A stretch of 64,000 nucleotides of DNA from Nageia nagi (lineage: Eukaryota > Pinophyta). The position numbers and the translations under genes were made by a program. Position 1 is the first letter of the stretch. Each line of letters opens with the position of its first letter. The DNA is taken from assembly GCA_050084985.1 (NCBI GenBank), contig JBITNC010000001.1, forward strand, positions 51,832,001-51,896,000, in the 5' to 3' direction. Under the pieces are notes generated by a model. The model was not told the DNA's origin. It saw only the letters and a program-made list of their open reading frames with translations, and made no database searches. Shown here piece by piece: positions 1-11,140 of this stretch.

Positions 1-1
1 T

Positions 2-1650
2 GTTGGAATCTATGAACTCATCATGGTTGGATTTATTCATATCAACTTTCCATTATTGACTACATTAATAGAGTAATGGGAGCTAAACTTCAATACATTT
101 CATCTCCTTTTAGGTGAGATTATAGTGACTTTACCTTATCTGTACTACATCTGGTATGTCCCCATTCATGGAAGGCTAGTGGAGTATGCCATCATCAATA
201 ATGACTAGTAGCTAGATGATTGAGGTCACATTTTGGTTTATAGAAAGTAATGATTATGACTAGGATAAGAGGGATACATTTCTTCATATGATCTATCAAT
301 TTATACCAAGTGTTAGAAGCCTTCGATTACTTATGGTATAAATAATTTCACTATTCTTGTATCCTACTAAGAATAAATCCATATTTTCTCTTACTTTAGT
401 GTGGATAGTACAAATATCTATGCTTAAGGACCACATTTGTTTGGGCACCATGTATACCTGCACAACTCTACTAGAATTTGCACATATTGTGACTATGCAC
501 AAGTTTTAATGTGACAATTGGACATCCTTCTTTGCTCTAGGTATGGGCATATGAATCCATAGTTGTGTTTAGGCTATTTGGGTTAGCTCATGTATGATAG
601 GATGACATAGATCCTAGAATGGTTTTGTAGACATCATTGTTGGGATATTATTAAGCACCTTAAGGCATAGAGGCTAGGAGATGGGATGCTAATACCTTGT
701 AGCGTAAGGATATTATATGGGTATCCTACAAGGACTTTGTGTGGGATGAGGATACCCATTTTCTAGCATAGGTTTGATAACATTAGTTATTCCAAATACA
801 AAAGTGATATGTATAGTCATATTACCTTGGATGTGTATGACATCAATTCAATATCCATTGGAAATTCTCATGACCTCGATATATTACCTCAACAAATTAT
901 AGAGAGAGATACACCTAAGGGTGCATTACTAGTACCATTATGGAGGATTATTTAGTAGGATCCCATATACAAAGATGATTTTGTGGAAATATTATTTATC
1001 CCTGATGTTGTAGATGACTATGAGTAGTGGTGGGTACACAATAAGATATCCCTTATTGGGATACTTGATAGCAATGATGATGAGGATGCTATGGAGGTTT
1101 CTTCTACAAATTCATTTGATGAGAATGATATGGATGCCAACCATGATGGTGTGCAAGAGATTCCATCATCTCCTACTACTTCAACTATTGTTTACCCTAG
1201 TGAGGATATGAGGGTATAGATTTGATAACCATGGCTATCCCACTTGTTGCTTTCATATATTTCCTTTAAAGTACAAAAAAAACCTAAAAATGTTTTATCA
1301 ATAACAATAATATTTCATTTAAGTTTTATTATCTTATACTTAACATTATGTATTAATGTCATAATGGGTTGTGTAATAGGTGATATGAAAATACATGTTG
1401 GTTTTCAATCTTTGAAGGATGAGTTGAAAAAGTTATAACCTATTGAGGTTGAACCCATTCAATTGAGGGCTAATGTAGAAGAGCTTCAAGCACAAGTATT
1501 AGAGTTAGAGCAAGAGAGGGTGAGACTACAAGCTAGGTTGGATATGCCCCCTCTTAGTGAGACATGGGCCTTCATGAACAACCAAGTGAAGGCTCAACAA
1601 GATCTATATGATAAGATAATGATAATGCCATAGAAATATGGTAATATAAA
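2..1650 (+). pseudogene. Plant mobile domain (PMD) gene remnant with coiled-coil tail, 5' end cut by the window
   Basis: The frame beginning at base 2 reads like a PMD protein. It gives LLTTLIE, a stop, then W, then NTFHLLLGEIIVTL and VPIHGRLVEYA, which matches the family pattern of a W-containing helix, a TFHLP-GE-TVTL core and a G-P-I-G-lv-Y segment. Further on, 980-1216 reads as an acidic, serine-rich tail ending PSEDMRV. Bases 1390-1630 read as a heptad-rich coiled coil (VEELQAQVLELEQERVRLQ) followed by WAFMNNQVKAQQ. The region is broken by stops and at least one frame change, so it is a pseudogene. PMD proteins occur as host genes involved in transposon silencing and as genes carried by transposons; which applies here cannot be told. 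The identity of the first 200 bases is fairly secure. The link to the coiled-coil tail is inferred from continuity. Confidence 0.68.
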
Positions 1651-1822
1651 ATCCTTATTAGCTATCCATGGGATTAGTACTAGTGGTATTTCAGTATTGT
1701 ACATATCTTTGTCAAATGATAGTTGTATTAAGAGGTGTAGAAGAGTTAAGAGTGGTAGTAGTGGGGGTAGTGAAATCCACTCATGATATTGTATACTTAT
1801 TTTTTATGATCTATATACATAA

Positions 1823-1826
<4 letters not shown>

Positions 1827-1866
<40 letters not shown>

Positions 1867-1894
1867 TTGTGTGTGTGTGTGTGTGTGTGTGTGT
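1827..1894. repeat. Compound microsatellite (AT)n followed by (GT)13
   Basis: An uninterrupted AT run at 1827-1862 is joined by a short T-rich spacer to thirteen GT units at 1869-1894. It sits just after the PMD remnant and creates a meaningless open frame rich in Y, I, V and C. Confidence 0.97.
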
Positions 1895-2154
1895 TCATTC
1901 CATTTTATTTACTCAAAAAATGTTTTTTTATGTATTCATTTTATGTTTTCTATGAAGGCATGTATAATTCAAGAAATAAATGTAAGTAATTAATGTAGTG
2001 CAATAAGGAATAAATGATGCAAACATAATATAATCAAATGTACAAAAATGTGACCAATTTAATAGCAATAATAAAAACTATTAATGAAAAATGGAATATA
2101 TGCATAACCATATATGTATTAGATAATAACTAATAAGGAAAAAAAATGATTGTT
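1895..2154. other. AT-rich spacer without recognisable content
   Basis: Nothing coding or repetitive could be supported on either strand. It separates the PMD remnant from the copia fragment. Confidence 0.6.
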
Positions 2155-2179
2155 TATTTTTTTTTTTTTTACCTTAGGA

Positions 2180-2756
2180 ACATTCATAAACTACCTTTTG
2201 ATTCTATACTTAGCATAGTAGTAGTAATTGAACTCATTACTATTATATTCTCCCCTATTATTTGATCTCAATATCTTGATTTTAAGGTTAGTTTGATTCT
2301 CAATAAAGACCTTAAAAACTTTAAAACTCTTAAAGATTTGATACTTGTGCTCAAGTAAAAACCAAAAGGTCATCCTATTAAAGTTATCAATGAAGGTTAA
2401 CATGTAAGATGCTCCTCCAAGCAACTTAATCTAAAATGGACCCATCAAATCTAAATGCATAAGTTGAAGATGCTCTTGTTACCTTATTTTTTTCAAATTT
2501 TTATCTATGCATTTTGCTAAGAATGCACTTCTCGCATAGACCAACTAAAAGAGAAATTAAAGGCAAAACTTTTACAAGTTGTTAATCTTTCATGACTTGA
2601 ATACTCTTGTGGTTAAGGTGCTCTAAATGATAATACCAAAGATTACCTCTAAAACACACATTAAAAGTAAGAGACATCTTTGATAGAATTTGATTCATAA
2701 TGTAAAGGTTATCTTTCATAGTTTCTTTAATCGAAGTGGCAATTCCTTTCTTAATG
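2180..2756 (-). pseudogene. Ty1/copia integrase core and pre-integrase remnant, truncated
   Basis: On the minus strand from about 2430 downwards the translation reads LGGASYMLTFIDNFNRMT, then a segment ending KIKILRSNNRGEYNSNEF. These match the copia integrase core: the F-I-D-D-F-S-R region and the LRSDNGGEY region. The second core aspartate is changed to N in both places (FIDN, SNNRGEY). Upstream, 2440-2756 holds a poorly preserved GAG-pre-integrase segment ending in an L-DLMGPF-like string. The reading ends at about 2180, before the glutamate of the DDE triad, so the enzyme could not work. Downstream reverse transcriptase is absent. Confidence 0.8.
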
Positions 2757-3039
2757 CATCAAGATTGAAAGTCAAACTCAAAAAGGTACCCTTTCCTGAC
2801 AACTTGGATCATACAGAGAAGGTTCATCCTTAACTTAACAATATAGAAAACATTGTTAAGTACCTTTTCATGAATCAACACACTCCTAATTCCTTGGAAT
2901 TTAAGGGTAGAGTTATCACCTATCACAATCGCATCTTTTTTATACTTGTAAAAGTTTTCAAACATTTTTATTTCAAAGCATAGGTTATTAGTGCAACTAG
3001 AGTTAATAATCTAATCAAATGAAAAAGAGAAAAACATGG
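2757..3039 (-). pseudogene. Ty1/copia aspartic protease remnant
   Basis: The minus-strand frame reads INSSCTNNLCFE, then KDAIVIGDNSTLKFQGIRSV, then VFYIVKLRMNLLCMIQ. This follows the copia protease plan: an active-site DSGCTNHM-type motif, a GD-x-G-x-G strand and the L-dVLYVP-L-NLLS segment. The catalytic D and G of DSG are changed (NSS), so it is inactive. It lies between the gag tail and the integrase as expected. Confidence 0.8.
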
Positions 3040-4003
3040 AGTAGAGTGTTGCAGCAAAACCAATATGAATATTCTTCTTTTCTTTGTAGTTCTTTACATT
3101 TTCATTACCTTTTTTCTTTTTCTCTCTTTTATTTTTGTAGTAATCAAATTTTTTATGATCTTGTATGCCATAATAGTTATAATTACCATCAAAATTTATC
3201 TTATGATAAAGATTATTTGCTTTTCTTTTTCCATCTCTTAGCCTAAATGGGTTGTTGTTACCATTGTTCTTACTGCTTATGTAGCCATTACCTCTTTTCT
3301 CAAAATTTTTAAAGGAAGAAGGATAAGATTTATTTTTATGGTTGAACGTCTTCTTGAAAGGAGTTTTGGTTGCTCTAAGAGTAATGTTATTACCCTTAGA
3401 AGAAGAAATCAACACCTTATTATTTAAGGTTTTTTATGTTTCTAAAGGTGCCTAGAAAGGTTCTCAAGGGAGAAGGTTTTTTCTTCATCATCAAGCCTTA
3501 TTTCTATAACCATTACAAAGTTTTCAAATTTTGAATAAAGGCTTTGAAGAATGATGAAGAACATGAGCTCATTATTGGTCTAATTGCATCCACAAGCAAC
3601 AAGTTGGGTTCTTAGATCATTGATTTTATTCAAGTAGATAGCCACATTTTCATCTTCCTTTTGATGAGATTGAAGTAACTTTTGGATAATGGTAAACCTT
3701 CTTAAAAAGTTTGAACCATGGTATATTTGCTTAAGCTTATCCTAAGCTTCCTTTGTTAAGGTTGAAGAGGAAATCTTCAAGAGCATATAATCTAAAATTG
3801 TATAGTAAATCATGGAGGTTGCTAACTCATTATTTATGTTGTAAGCCTCTAGTGCCTTCTCATCTATATGAGGTACATTATTTTTATTCACTATTTGCCA
3901 TAGCTTCCTTGCCCATAATTTAGCTCTCATCCATGGTTTTCAAATCTCATAATTAGAACCATTGACAATGTGTTTGAGTAAAAAAGATTCTCCCATTTGC
4001 TAC
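3040..4003 (-). pseudogene. Ty1/copia gag remnant
   Basis: A minus-strand ATG at about 4003 starts MGESFLLKHIVNGSNYEI, then a stop, then KPWMRAKLWARKLWQIV. This matches the copia gag N-terminus (NG-NYE-WK-MRA-L-lW-iV), with a W codon turned to TGA. The body continues to about 3420. The tail (3011-3415) is lysine- and asparagine-rich. It holds a decayed zinc knuckle, YNYYGIQDHKKFDYYKNK, in which the three cysteines of the CX2CX4HX4C pattern have become tyrosine, consistent with TGT to TAT changes. Gag would form the particle and bind RNA. The protease follows directly. Confidence 0.78.
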
Positions 4004-4859
4004 GTAAGAATGTGAAAAAAATAATAAGCATGTGATTTAATAAAAAACATTACGTGTTAAGTTTTAAGAAAGTAAATAATACATATTACTTTTAACATTA
4101 AATACATGCTTGATTTGATTTATAATTGTAAATATTTTACAACTAAAATAATAACCCATGTTCTCAAATATATTTCTCATCTCAAAAATCATAGATGTAG
4201 AGTGACATTATTAAGGCTTATTTCTTATCTAAAATTAGGCCTTCACTCGGATGCCCACACAAGAGGAGCCTAAGTACTACCAATCCTCAACCAATTCACC
4301 TTGGTCAATTTTATACTTTCTTACAAAGAGAAGTACCTACTATTTTTCAAGGTTATAATATTTATTGGATCAAACAAATTATTAATCTTGATTAGATTTC
4401 AAATTTTCCTCTTAAGTTATCAGTATAATCTTTAAATGGACATGCGGATATGCGTTATCCTACACACATACCTATCCACCTATTGGAGTTAAATCTAGAC
4501 CAATAAAGGACTTAGGAGCAACTGAAAAGTATGAATGTTTCACCATTTGGATCATTGAATTAAACGCTTCAATTTGCCTATTCTCTCCTCATGGCTTTCC
4601 AAACAAGTCATGTTGTAGAATGTACGTGCAGATGTATTCATTTTAAAGGGTTACTCATATCAATATTTACATTTTTATTTACATAAGAAAATAAATCAAA
4701 GTGTGAAACATGAAATAAAAAAGTATAAGTAAAATATCTTCCATTCAAAAATTTGAAACCTAAGTGTCCAATGGGTTTTGTTTACCAACCCCTAAAGGAC
4801 ATATTTACATCAATCCCAATTTTGTACAAGTTAACTTTGCAAAAAGAAAAAAAAATTTA

Positions 4860-5205
4860 AGCATAAGCATGTATTAATTTTAGAAATTTGTATAAGTTAA
4901 CTTAATGGATTAGATCCTAAGCATGCAACATTAACTTAAAATTTAAGTCCTAAGTATGAAACATAAGTACTAAGCATGGTTTTATCTTTTAAGTAATGAG
5001 CATTGACTTAAGCATTTGAGCAAAAAAATGCATTATTAACTTAATAAGTAATAAGCATGCATATTTTAACTTAAAATTATAATTTAGGTCCTTAAACATG
5101 TATTAACTTTGAAAAATAAGTACTAAGCATTAATTTTAATTTAAAGAAATTTTATGTCCTAAGCATGCATTATTGACTTTAAAAAATAAGTCTAAAAATT
5201 TTAAA
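4860..5205. repeat. Degenerate short repeat with AAGCATG core, about seven copies
   Basis: The word AAGCATG or a one-base variant recurs near 4860, 4917, 4970, 5049, 5092, 5125 and 5158. It is usually preceded by CCT or ACT and followed by a TTAACTTAAA-like string. Spacing varies from roughly 30 to 80 bases. It lies in the presumed leader of the copia element. Function unknown. Confidence 0.55.
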
Positions 5206-5904
5206 GTAAAGGAATTTGTAAAATATTTCCCCCTCCTTTTACTTTAAAATTGATCTTTAAGCAATATGATAAATACTTAAAAGAATTTTAAGTAATTGCA
5301 AATGTACTTTTACTTCAAGGTAAAACAAATGCCTACCATAATATCATAAAAAAGAATCATGCATTTTAATTTTTAACACTTAGTAAGCAATGATGATGAT
5401 AAATACTTGTTGGCATTACCTTTTAATGTTAAGTAAATTTTTTTTGAAAAACTTATCATCATTATATATATAAGAGTATTCATGATTCACCTTTCAAGCA
5501 TTAAATTAAAAAATAATGATTAATTGTAAGATATTAAAGGCTTAGGTGTAATCCTTACTACACTCCATGTTAGGTTCATTAAGGGGAAAATAAGAATAAG
5601 TTGCTTGTTAAATAAGGCAAGAAAAAAAATACAAACCAAGGACATCAATTAATGGAAATGTATGGTCTCTTTCACCTCACTATCCAAACAAGGAGGTCTC
5701 ATTTAATGAAATAAAATGCATTTTTTAAAAATAAAGGGAGTAAGCATTCTAAAAGGTGTGGGAATAACTAAAAAAACTGTAGCAAAGGGAAGAAAAAAGG
5801 AGTCAAAAATCATGTAGTATATAGCCACCTTTTCAAGCTGTCTCTTAATGCTACATGCCACTAGTTAGGCACCCGCAACCATAGTTTAAGTCCACCAAAG
5901 CATC

Positions 5905-6060
5905 AAATGATCATGCCATGTGAGGAAGGAAAAAAAGCCACATGAGGAGGGAAAAAGGGGTTGAGTGGTCGCTCCATGCAAAGAAGGAAGAAAAAAAAAC
6001 CACATGAAGAGGGAAACAAATAGGCCATGAGGGGGGAAATAAAAGGCCATGAGGGAATTA
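5905..6060. repeat. Purine-rich minisatellite, CCACATGAGGAGGGAAA-like unit
   Basis: Variants of the string CCATGAGGAGGGAAA occur about six times in 155 bases, separated by A-runs and with unequal spacing. It gives the plus strand a marked G+A excess in an otherwise T-rich area. It is followed at 6076-6135 by two copies of AGGGGTTGCAA. Confidence 0.6.
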
Positions 6061-6910
6061 ATTAGGTCACCAAGCAAATAGGGGTTGCAACCCTCTTGAC
6101 AAGTAGGGGTTGCAAGCTACTTTGCATAGGGGCCACATACCACACAACCTAAGGGGGTCACACCCTCCATATATATATATATATTTTAAATATAGAGGTA
6201 AAAATTTGAAAAAAAAGTTTTTTTTTAATATACATTTTTTTCGCATATAATGGGCTAATATTTTTGCAAAGTGTAGTCTTGAGTAATAAATGCTATTCAC
6301 CAATTTCTTTTTACAAGTAATAAGGTTATATAAAATTAAATACATTTGCATATAGACATAACTTAATATATAAAACTTGCAAAAAAATGCACATGCAATA
6401 AAATTTTCACATTTTCTATAACATATTATTGCTTCATAACTAAAAACGTTTTTTGGTAAACATTTTACTTACTAACATAAAAATTGTTAGTATAACCAAA
6501 ATAATATATTAGCTACCTTTATTAAAAAAAAATCTCCCATATTTAAAACTAGCCTTATAATTGCACACCATAAAATTTGCAATTTTCACTATGTTACTTA
6601 AAAAATTACAAAATTTTTTCTATAAAAAAATATTGCAATACGAATTATATCAATGCATTATTACCTTTTTAATGCTTATTTAGAAATTTAATTAACAAGA
6701 AATGTTAGTAATAGCAATAATATTTTGTAATAAAGAAATGTTAGTAATATAATGAAAAGAGGTTATACCCTTGTAGCTCTTTTACCTCACAATGAAGTGT
6801 AATATGAAGAACTCCAAGTTTAGTAGTCTCCAAGGATGTGATGAGGATGAAGAACCTTCAAAAAAAATGTTAAAGAAGAGCTTCCACACCAAGGATGTAA
6901 CAAGGAGCCT

Positions 6911-6930
6911 CCATGGAGCTCTGATACCAA
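6911..6930 (-). other. Primer-binding site for initiator methionine tRNA
   Basis: On the minus strand these bases read TTGGTATCAGAGCTCCATGG. The TGGTATCAGAGC core is the standard plant LTR-element site complementary to the 3' end of initiator tRNA-Met. It lies two bases inside the LTR end at 6933. Confidence 0.9.
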
Positions 6931-6932
6931 TT

Positions 6933-7422
6933 TGAAGGAACTAACACTAACAAAATAATTTCTAAACAACCAAGATCATATGAAAGCTCACAATTACATC
7001 TAACAACCTCACAAAGTAATCTCACAACACAAGATATAAGTGGTTCTTCCAACTAGGAGTACATCCACTAACTAGATCTATCTTCTTAACAAATATGAAC
7101 TCTTACAAACCTCCTAATCTCATCTCCTACACTTCTATCCTATAGCATAACTTTACTCCATAATTAATGTGTGATCACAAAGAGGGAGCCTTCGATTTAT
7201 AGGTTGAAATCCCTCTTAAGATCACTTTTTTATTCAATTACAAAAGCATGACATGCACATCCTTTTACCCAAGGGGCATGCTCATGACATGGAGTGTAGG
7301 ACAAGTTACATTATCATATTCACTTAAATACTTAAGGTATCAAATGATGCCCTTAAGTATTAGTTAACTTACATAGAAGATTATTACAAAACCTTGACAA
7401 TAATGCATTATACATTCCAATA
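6933..7422 (-). repeat. LTR of the minus-strand copia element (right, 5' LTR)
   Basis: The inner end reads TTCCTTCA on the minus strand, next to the primer-binding site. The outer end is placed at 7422, where the minus strand reads TATTGGAATG, taken as a mutated TGTTGGAATG terminus. Length is about 490 bp. No partner LTR is visible to the left, so the outer boundary rests on the TG rule and is approximate. The interior holds an inverted TACTTAAG/CTTAAGTA pair around 7332-7370. Confidence 0.6.
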
Positions 7423-8529
7423 GAGTAGAGAAAAGGAGTTAGGCTATAAATAGTGGCACAAATTTGATATATGCCCAACTATATACAGACAAACGTATAT
7501 TAAAAATGTTTGGGTGTATATCATTGCCAAAAAAGAAGGTAATAAAAAATGGAAGAGGTTATCTAGTAATATTTAAATTGTTTATATACATCTCTAATTT
7601 ATGGTTTATATATGACAAAAATTTATGTTTTATATACATCCATAATATAATCACATAGAGGAGAGGAATTGGGTGGTGTGAAATGGTGTAATTTTGATAT
7701 ACGCCTAATGTGTTTTGATATATGCTTAGCATGTGTGGTCAAATTTGGATGAAGAATAGCCTTTTCCATTTAAAAATTAACCTTTATGATCATCATTATT
7801 CCCATTTTTTAGGAGTTCACATATTCCAAAAGCTTTGGAAGGTACAATAAAGGTATCAAGATATTCGTTATAGTAATAGTTTGTTCAATTGACTTTAGAA
7901 TAATTTATAGGAATACAAAATATTACAAAATTCTAGAATATAATGATATAATAGTGAAATCCTCAATGATTTAGTGAGGCATTAATGATCTTGGAGAATT
8001 GGATGATGTCTTTGTTAAGAAACATTTCGAATTGAGAGATTAATATATCATTGAAAAAGAAGGTACCTTGAAATAAAATGGACTTTGCCTTTTATAACCT
8101 AACACTAGAATTCACCTTGAACATGATAACATTGGATCTTCAAATTTTAAATTACTTTATTGATATCTTCCTCCAAATGATTTTTATTTTCTACATACCT
8201 AATTATGTATTTAATTCAATGTAAAAATTAAATTTAGGTAGTTACAAATACTACTTTTGATAATCATTCAAGAGTGGTATCAAGAAGAATACATGTATAT
8301 GGTCATTTTTTTGTGTTATAAAAAAGGATGGAATGTTTTTAATTTCATTAGCTAAAGAATATTTTTGCATGATAACAAAATTATCTTCAAATATTAGGTG
8401 AAAAAAATAGACTATCAATTTTAGGTCATTACAATAATGACGGCTACGATTACTTTCACATGGAAGTGTTATATTCTTACACTAGATTCTAAAGGATAAC
8501 AAAGAAGTGACATCCTTAACTTTATCCCT
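7423..8529. other. Non-coding AT-rich region
   Basis: No gene was recognised. A plus-strand TATAAATA lies at 7445-7452. A phrase like TTTGATATATGCC recurs near 7463, 7691 and 7715. Neither is tied to a gene. Confidence 0.5.
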
Positions 8530-9010
8530 AGGATATAAAAGAAACTAATGAAACATATTTCTTTATTGCTCCAACTTTTCACAAAACTTTTGGTGACAAT
8601 GTTGTAGTTTATAACATGAAGTACTTAGATTCCCCAACTTGGATTCCTTTTCTTGGTCCAAGTTTCAACATTACTATACCAAGTTAGTTATAGTCGTAGA
8701 GTTTTAGCAATGTTTCCTCTCATCCAAAAAAGAGTGACAAACATAATTATGAGATACGTTGACTACCATTCCCATCTCAACATATTTTGGAAGTTGTGAA
8801 AAATGCTCAAGCCTATGCTAAAAGAATATAATATTTTAATACATGTGCAATGTGTGGAAGTGTAAGCAAATAGGTTTTGGCAAAGGTGGTAGTGCTAAGG
8901 TGCTTATATACAACCTAAATCTAAACAAGTGGAATTTGCTTCCATCATGTCCCTTGAAGAACTTACATGAATGTTATCCACATATGTAGAACCATGCCTA
9001 TGACTCACCA
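8530..9010 (+). pseudogene. Possible F-box/kelch-like gene remnant
   Basis: Two plus-strand stretches look coding. The first, around 8533-8690, reads THKTFGDNVVVYN-like sequence followed by DSPTWIPFLGPSFNITIPS. The second, in another frame around 8845-9010, reads GSAKVLIYNLNLNKWNLLPS followed by LKNLHECYPHM and HAYDSPYLMAFE. The pattern of an aliphatic strand, Y-N, a polar turn, W and LP is what kelch or F-box-associated repeats show. The evidence is short and frame-shifted, with no F-box seen. It could equally be chance or another beta-propeller type. No neighbouring gene helps. Confidence 0.28.
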
Positions 9011-10072
9011 TATTTAATGGCTTTTGAGCTTTCCTTAATATGATATTAGTAATTTCACACACCCTTCAATTTGCTTGTTTTGTAACTTTAAAGAGTATGA
9101 GGGTAAACATTTATTCATGCTCAAGAATAAACAAATTATTTTTTCAATGTTATATGTGTTATTTAAATTTGAAGGATCTAAATCTACATTCACATGTTTT
9201 TGTTCTTTAATTTTAAGTTTTTTCTTTTTAAAATAGAAGAGACCAAATAACATAATCAAAACAACTATGACCCTTTTATTATACAACATAATTATAAGAA
9301 AAACATTCATTTAAATATTAAATTGATATATATTTACATGTGAACAAACTGATATATATTGTCATATAACCCATCATTCGCATTGATGTTTGAACCATTA
9401 CCACCCATATTATCACCAAAGTCATTATCGTCATACCATCATTACCCATAACAACAATGTCACTAATATCTTTCAAAGTAGGAATGTTTCATTTATCACC
9501 CTAACCAACAACTACATTAGAGGCTAGCAGATGAACATCTGAACCACTAATATGGTAGGAAGAGATAGTACAACCTATCTTCATGTGTATATATAATTAT
9601 CTTCTAAAGAAAGATTTGAAAGGTTATCATGACCTAGAGTATTCTCATAAAGTTGAATCTATAGAGACTCAAGTTATAGTATATGGAGCATTAAACTAGT
9701 GCTTCATGAGGCTATAGAGATGTTGAATCTCCATATTTACCTCTTTCACTTTCATACTAATTTGCAACCAAAAATCACAAAAATATGATACTTTTAAAGT
9801 AATGAAAATTTTATGTGAGCTTTATACATTAGGAAAATATAATTGTATTTCACATTTTACACATATATACAAAATGTTAATTCTAGGGTATTCCAAACTT
9901 CAAGAAAGGTCTCAGACAAATTAAAAGATTCCCTAAGAACAACTTCCATACAAGAGGAATACGTAGGAATGAAAGATATAAAAACGGATTCAATCCACTC
10001 CTAGGAAGAATGAGATTTCATGTAAATCTAGAATAAATGAAGAACATATTCATGCTCCTAACATAAATAGCA
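9011..10072. other. Non-coding AT-rich region
   Basis: No recognised gene. A 91-codon minus-strand frame at 9035-9310 has one hydrophobic stretch followed by a lysine run but no family resemblance, and is probably chance. The region ends at the target-site duplication TGTAG (10073-10077) of the next element. Confidence 0.5.
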
Positions 10073-10077
10073 TGTAG

Positions 10078-10280
10078 TGAAGGAACAAATTCAAAAAAGC
10101 CAAATTTTTCATTAATCTAATCACATATAAATACATATGAATACGTCATTTTATTTCACATTCTAAAGTGACTTTTGGACTTTATATATTCACTTTTTAT
10201 GATACTTGGACCTTCTAATCCTAAATTACATAATTAATAAGTACTTGTACATTGAAAAACCTAAAACTATTGATAATTAC
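10078..10280 (-). repeat. Left LTR of outer element, first part
   Basis: It matches 28174-28376 in the right LTR; for example TGACTTTTGGACTTT, AAATTACATAATTAATAA and CCTAAAACTATTGATAATTAC occur in order in both. The last five bases, ATTAC, form the target duplication of the nested gypsy. The LTR resumes at 24743. Confidence 0.9.
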
Positions 10281-10856
10281 TATATTCTTCCAAAAAATAC
10301 TCAAAATTTGGGTAATATACTATTCTTTATTCTTTATTATTTCATTTACCTTAGTACTCGAAAGCTATGTATATAAGAATACCTAAGAAACCTCTATTCT
10401 TTTAGAGTCTTCATGTCATGTATTGCTTAAGCTTTTTCCCTTTTTCACTTTCCATCTTGTAAATAAGGCCATTCAAAAATTTTGTCTTTCTTCATTATTT
10501 GAGAAATATGTAAACAAGATCACCCACAGATTCTATCAAAACACTTGTGTTAAGTTTATATTCTTTTATTTTTTAGTGCCATAAGTCCAGAATACTTGAA
10601 AGTCATGTCACCTTCTCCAAATGCACCCAATAAGCCATGAATTAAAATTGTTTAGAATTATATTTATCACCTTAGAGTCTCTAGGAATCATTATCATGAA
10701 GGTTGAAGGCTTGTACATATATGTAAAGTTCAACCTTTGGAAGATGTAAACACAGCTTAGAGATTTCAAAGCATCACAATTATCAATCAAAGTAAGTGGG
10801 CCTCGAAGCAAATAGAAGGCATTGTAGATTCTTAAAGATCACTAATAGTGCTTGAT

Positions 10857-11140
10857 GATTTTTGGAGATGGTGTCACACATTTTTGAGAAAATAAGTGGG
10901 CCCTAGAGAAATCAAAATGCAAATAATTTCCAGGGATTTTAGAGGATGATATCATGCATTTTTGAAAACATCAATGGATGTCGAAGGAATCAAAATGTAA
11001 ATAGTACTTGGGGATTTTAGAGGGTGATGTCATGCATTTTTGAGAAAATCAACAGGTTTTGAAGATATGAAAATGTAAATAGTACCCAAGAATTTTAGAG
11101 GATGATGTCACACTTTTTTATGAAAATTAGCAGGTTTTGA
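10857..11140 (+). repeat. 78-bp subrepeat, four copies, in the LTR upstream of the TATA box
   Basis: Units begin at 10857, 10935, 11013 and 11091, exactly 78 bases apart. Each has GATTTTAGAGGATGATGTCA or a close variant, then CACATTTTTGAGAAAATCA, then an AAATCAAAATGTAAATAGTA block. The last unit is partial. The same array is in the 3' LTR, so it was present in the source element. Position in U3 suggests an enhancer-like role, which is inference. Confidence 0.88.

Larger units (their letters stand above)
2155..7422 (-). mobile_element. Truncated Ty1/copia retrotransposon: LTR, PBS, leader, gag, protease, integrase
   Basis: Read on the minus strand, from right to left, there is an LTR (6933-7422), a methionine-tRNA primer-binding site (6911-6930), a long leader, then gag, protease and integrase-core remnants in the order normal for Ty1/copia (gag-PR-IN-RT-RH). 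The copy stops within the integrase at about 2180. No reverse transcriptase, RNase H or left LTR follows. In sense orientation the break is an A-rich run (T-run on the plus strand at 2157-2171). The leader of about 2.9 kb is long for copia, so the assignment of LTR and coding part to one element is an inference; the leader may contain later insertions. Confidence 0.65.

Noticed and set aside
1668-1955. 95-codon plus-strand frame
   Set aside because: It runs straight through the (AT)n(GT)n microsatellite and has no protein-like composition.
7445-7452. Plus-strand TATAAATA as a gene promoter
   Set aside because: No coding region follows; such words are common in DNA this AT-rich.
9035-9310. 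91-codon minus-strand frame with a hydrophobic stretch and lysine run
   Set aside because: AT-rich composition explains both; no neighbouring support or recognised domain.
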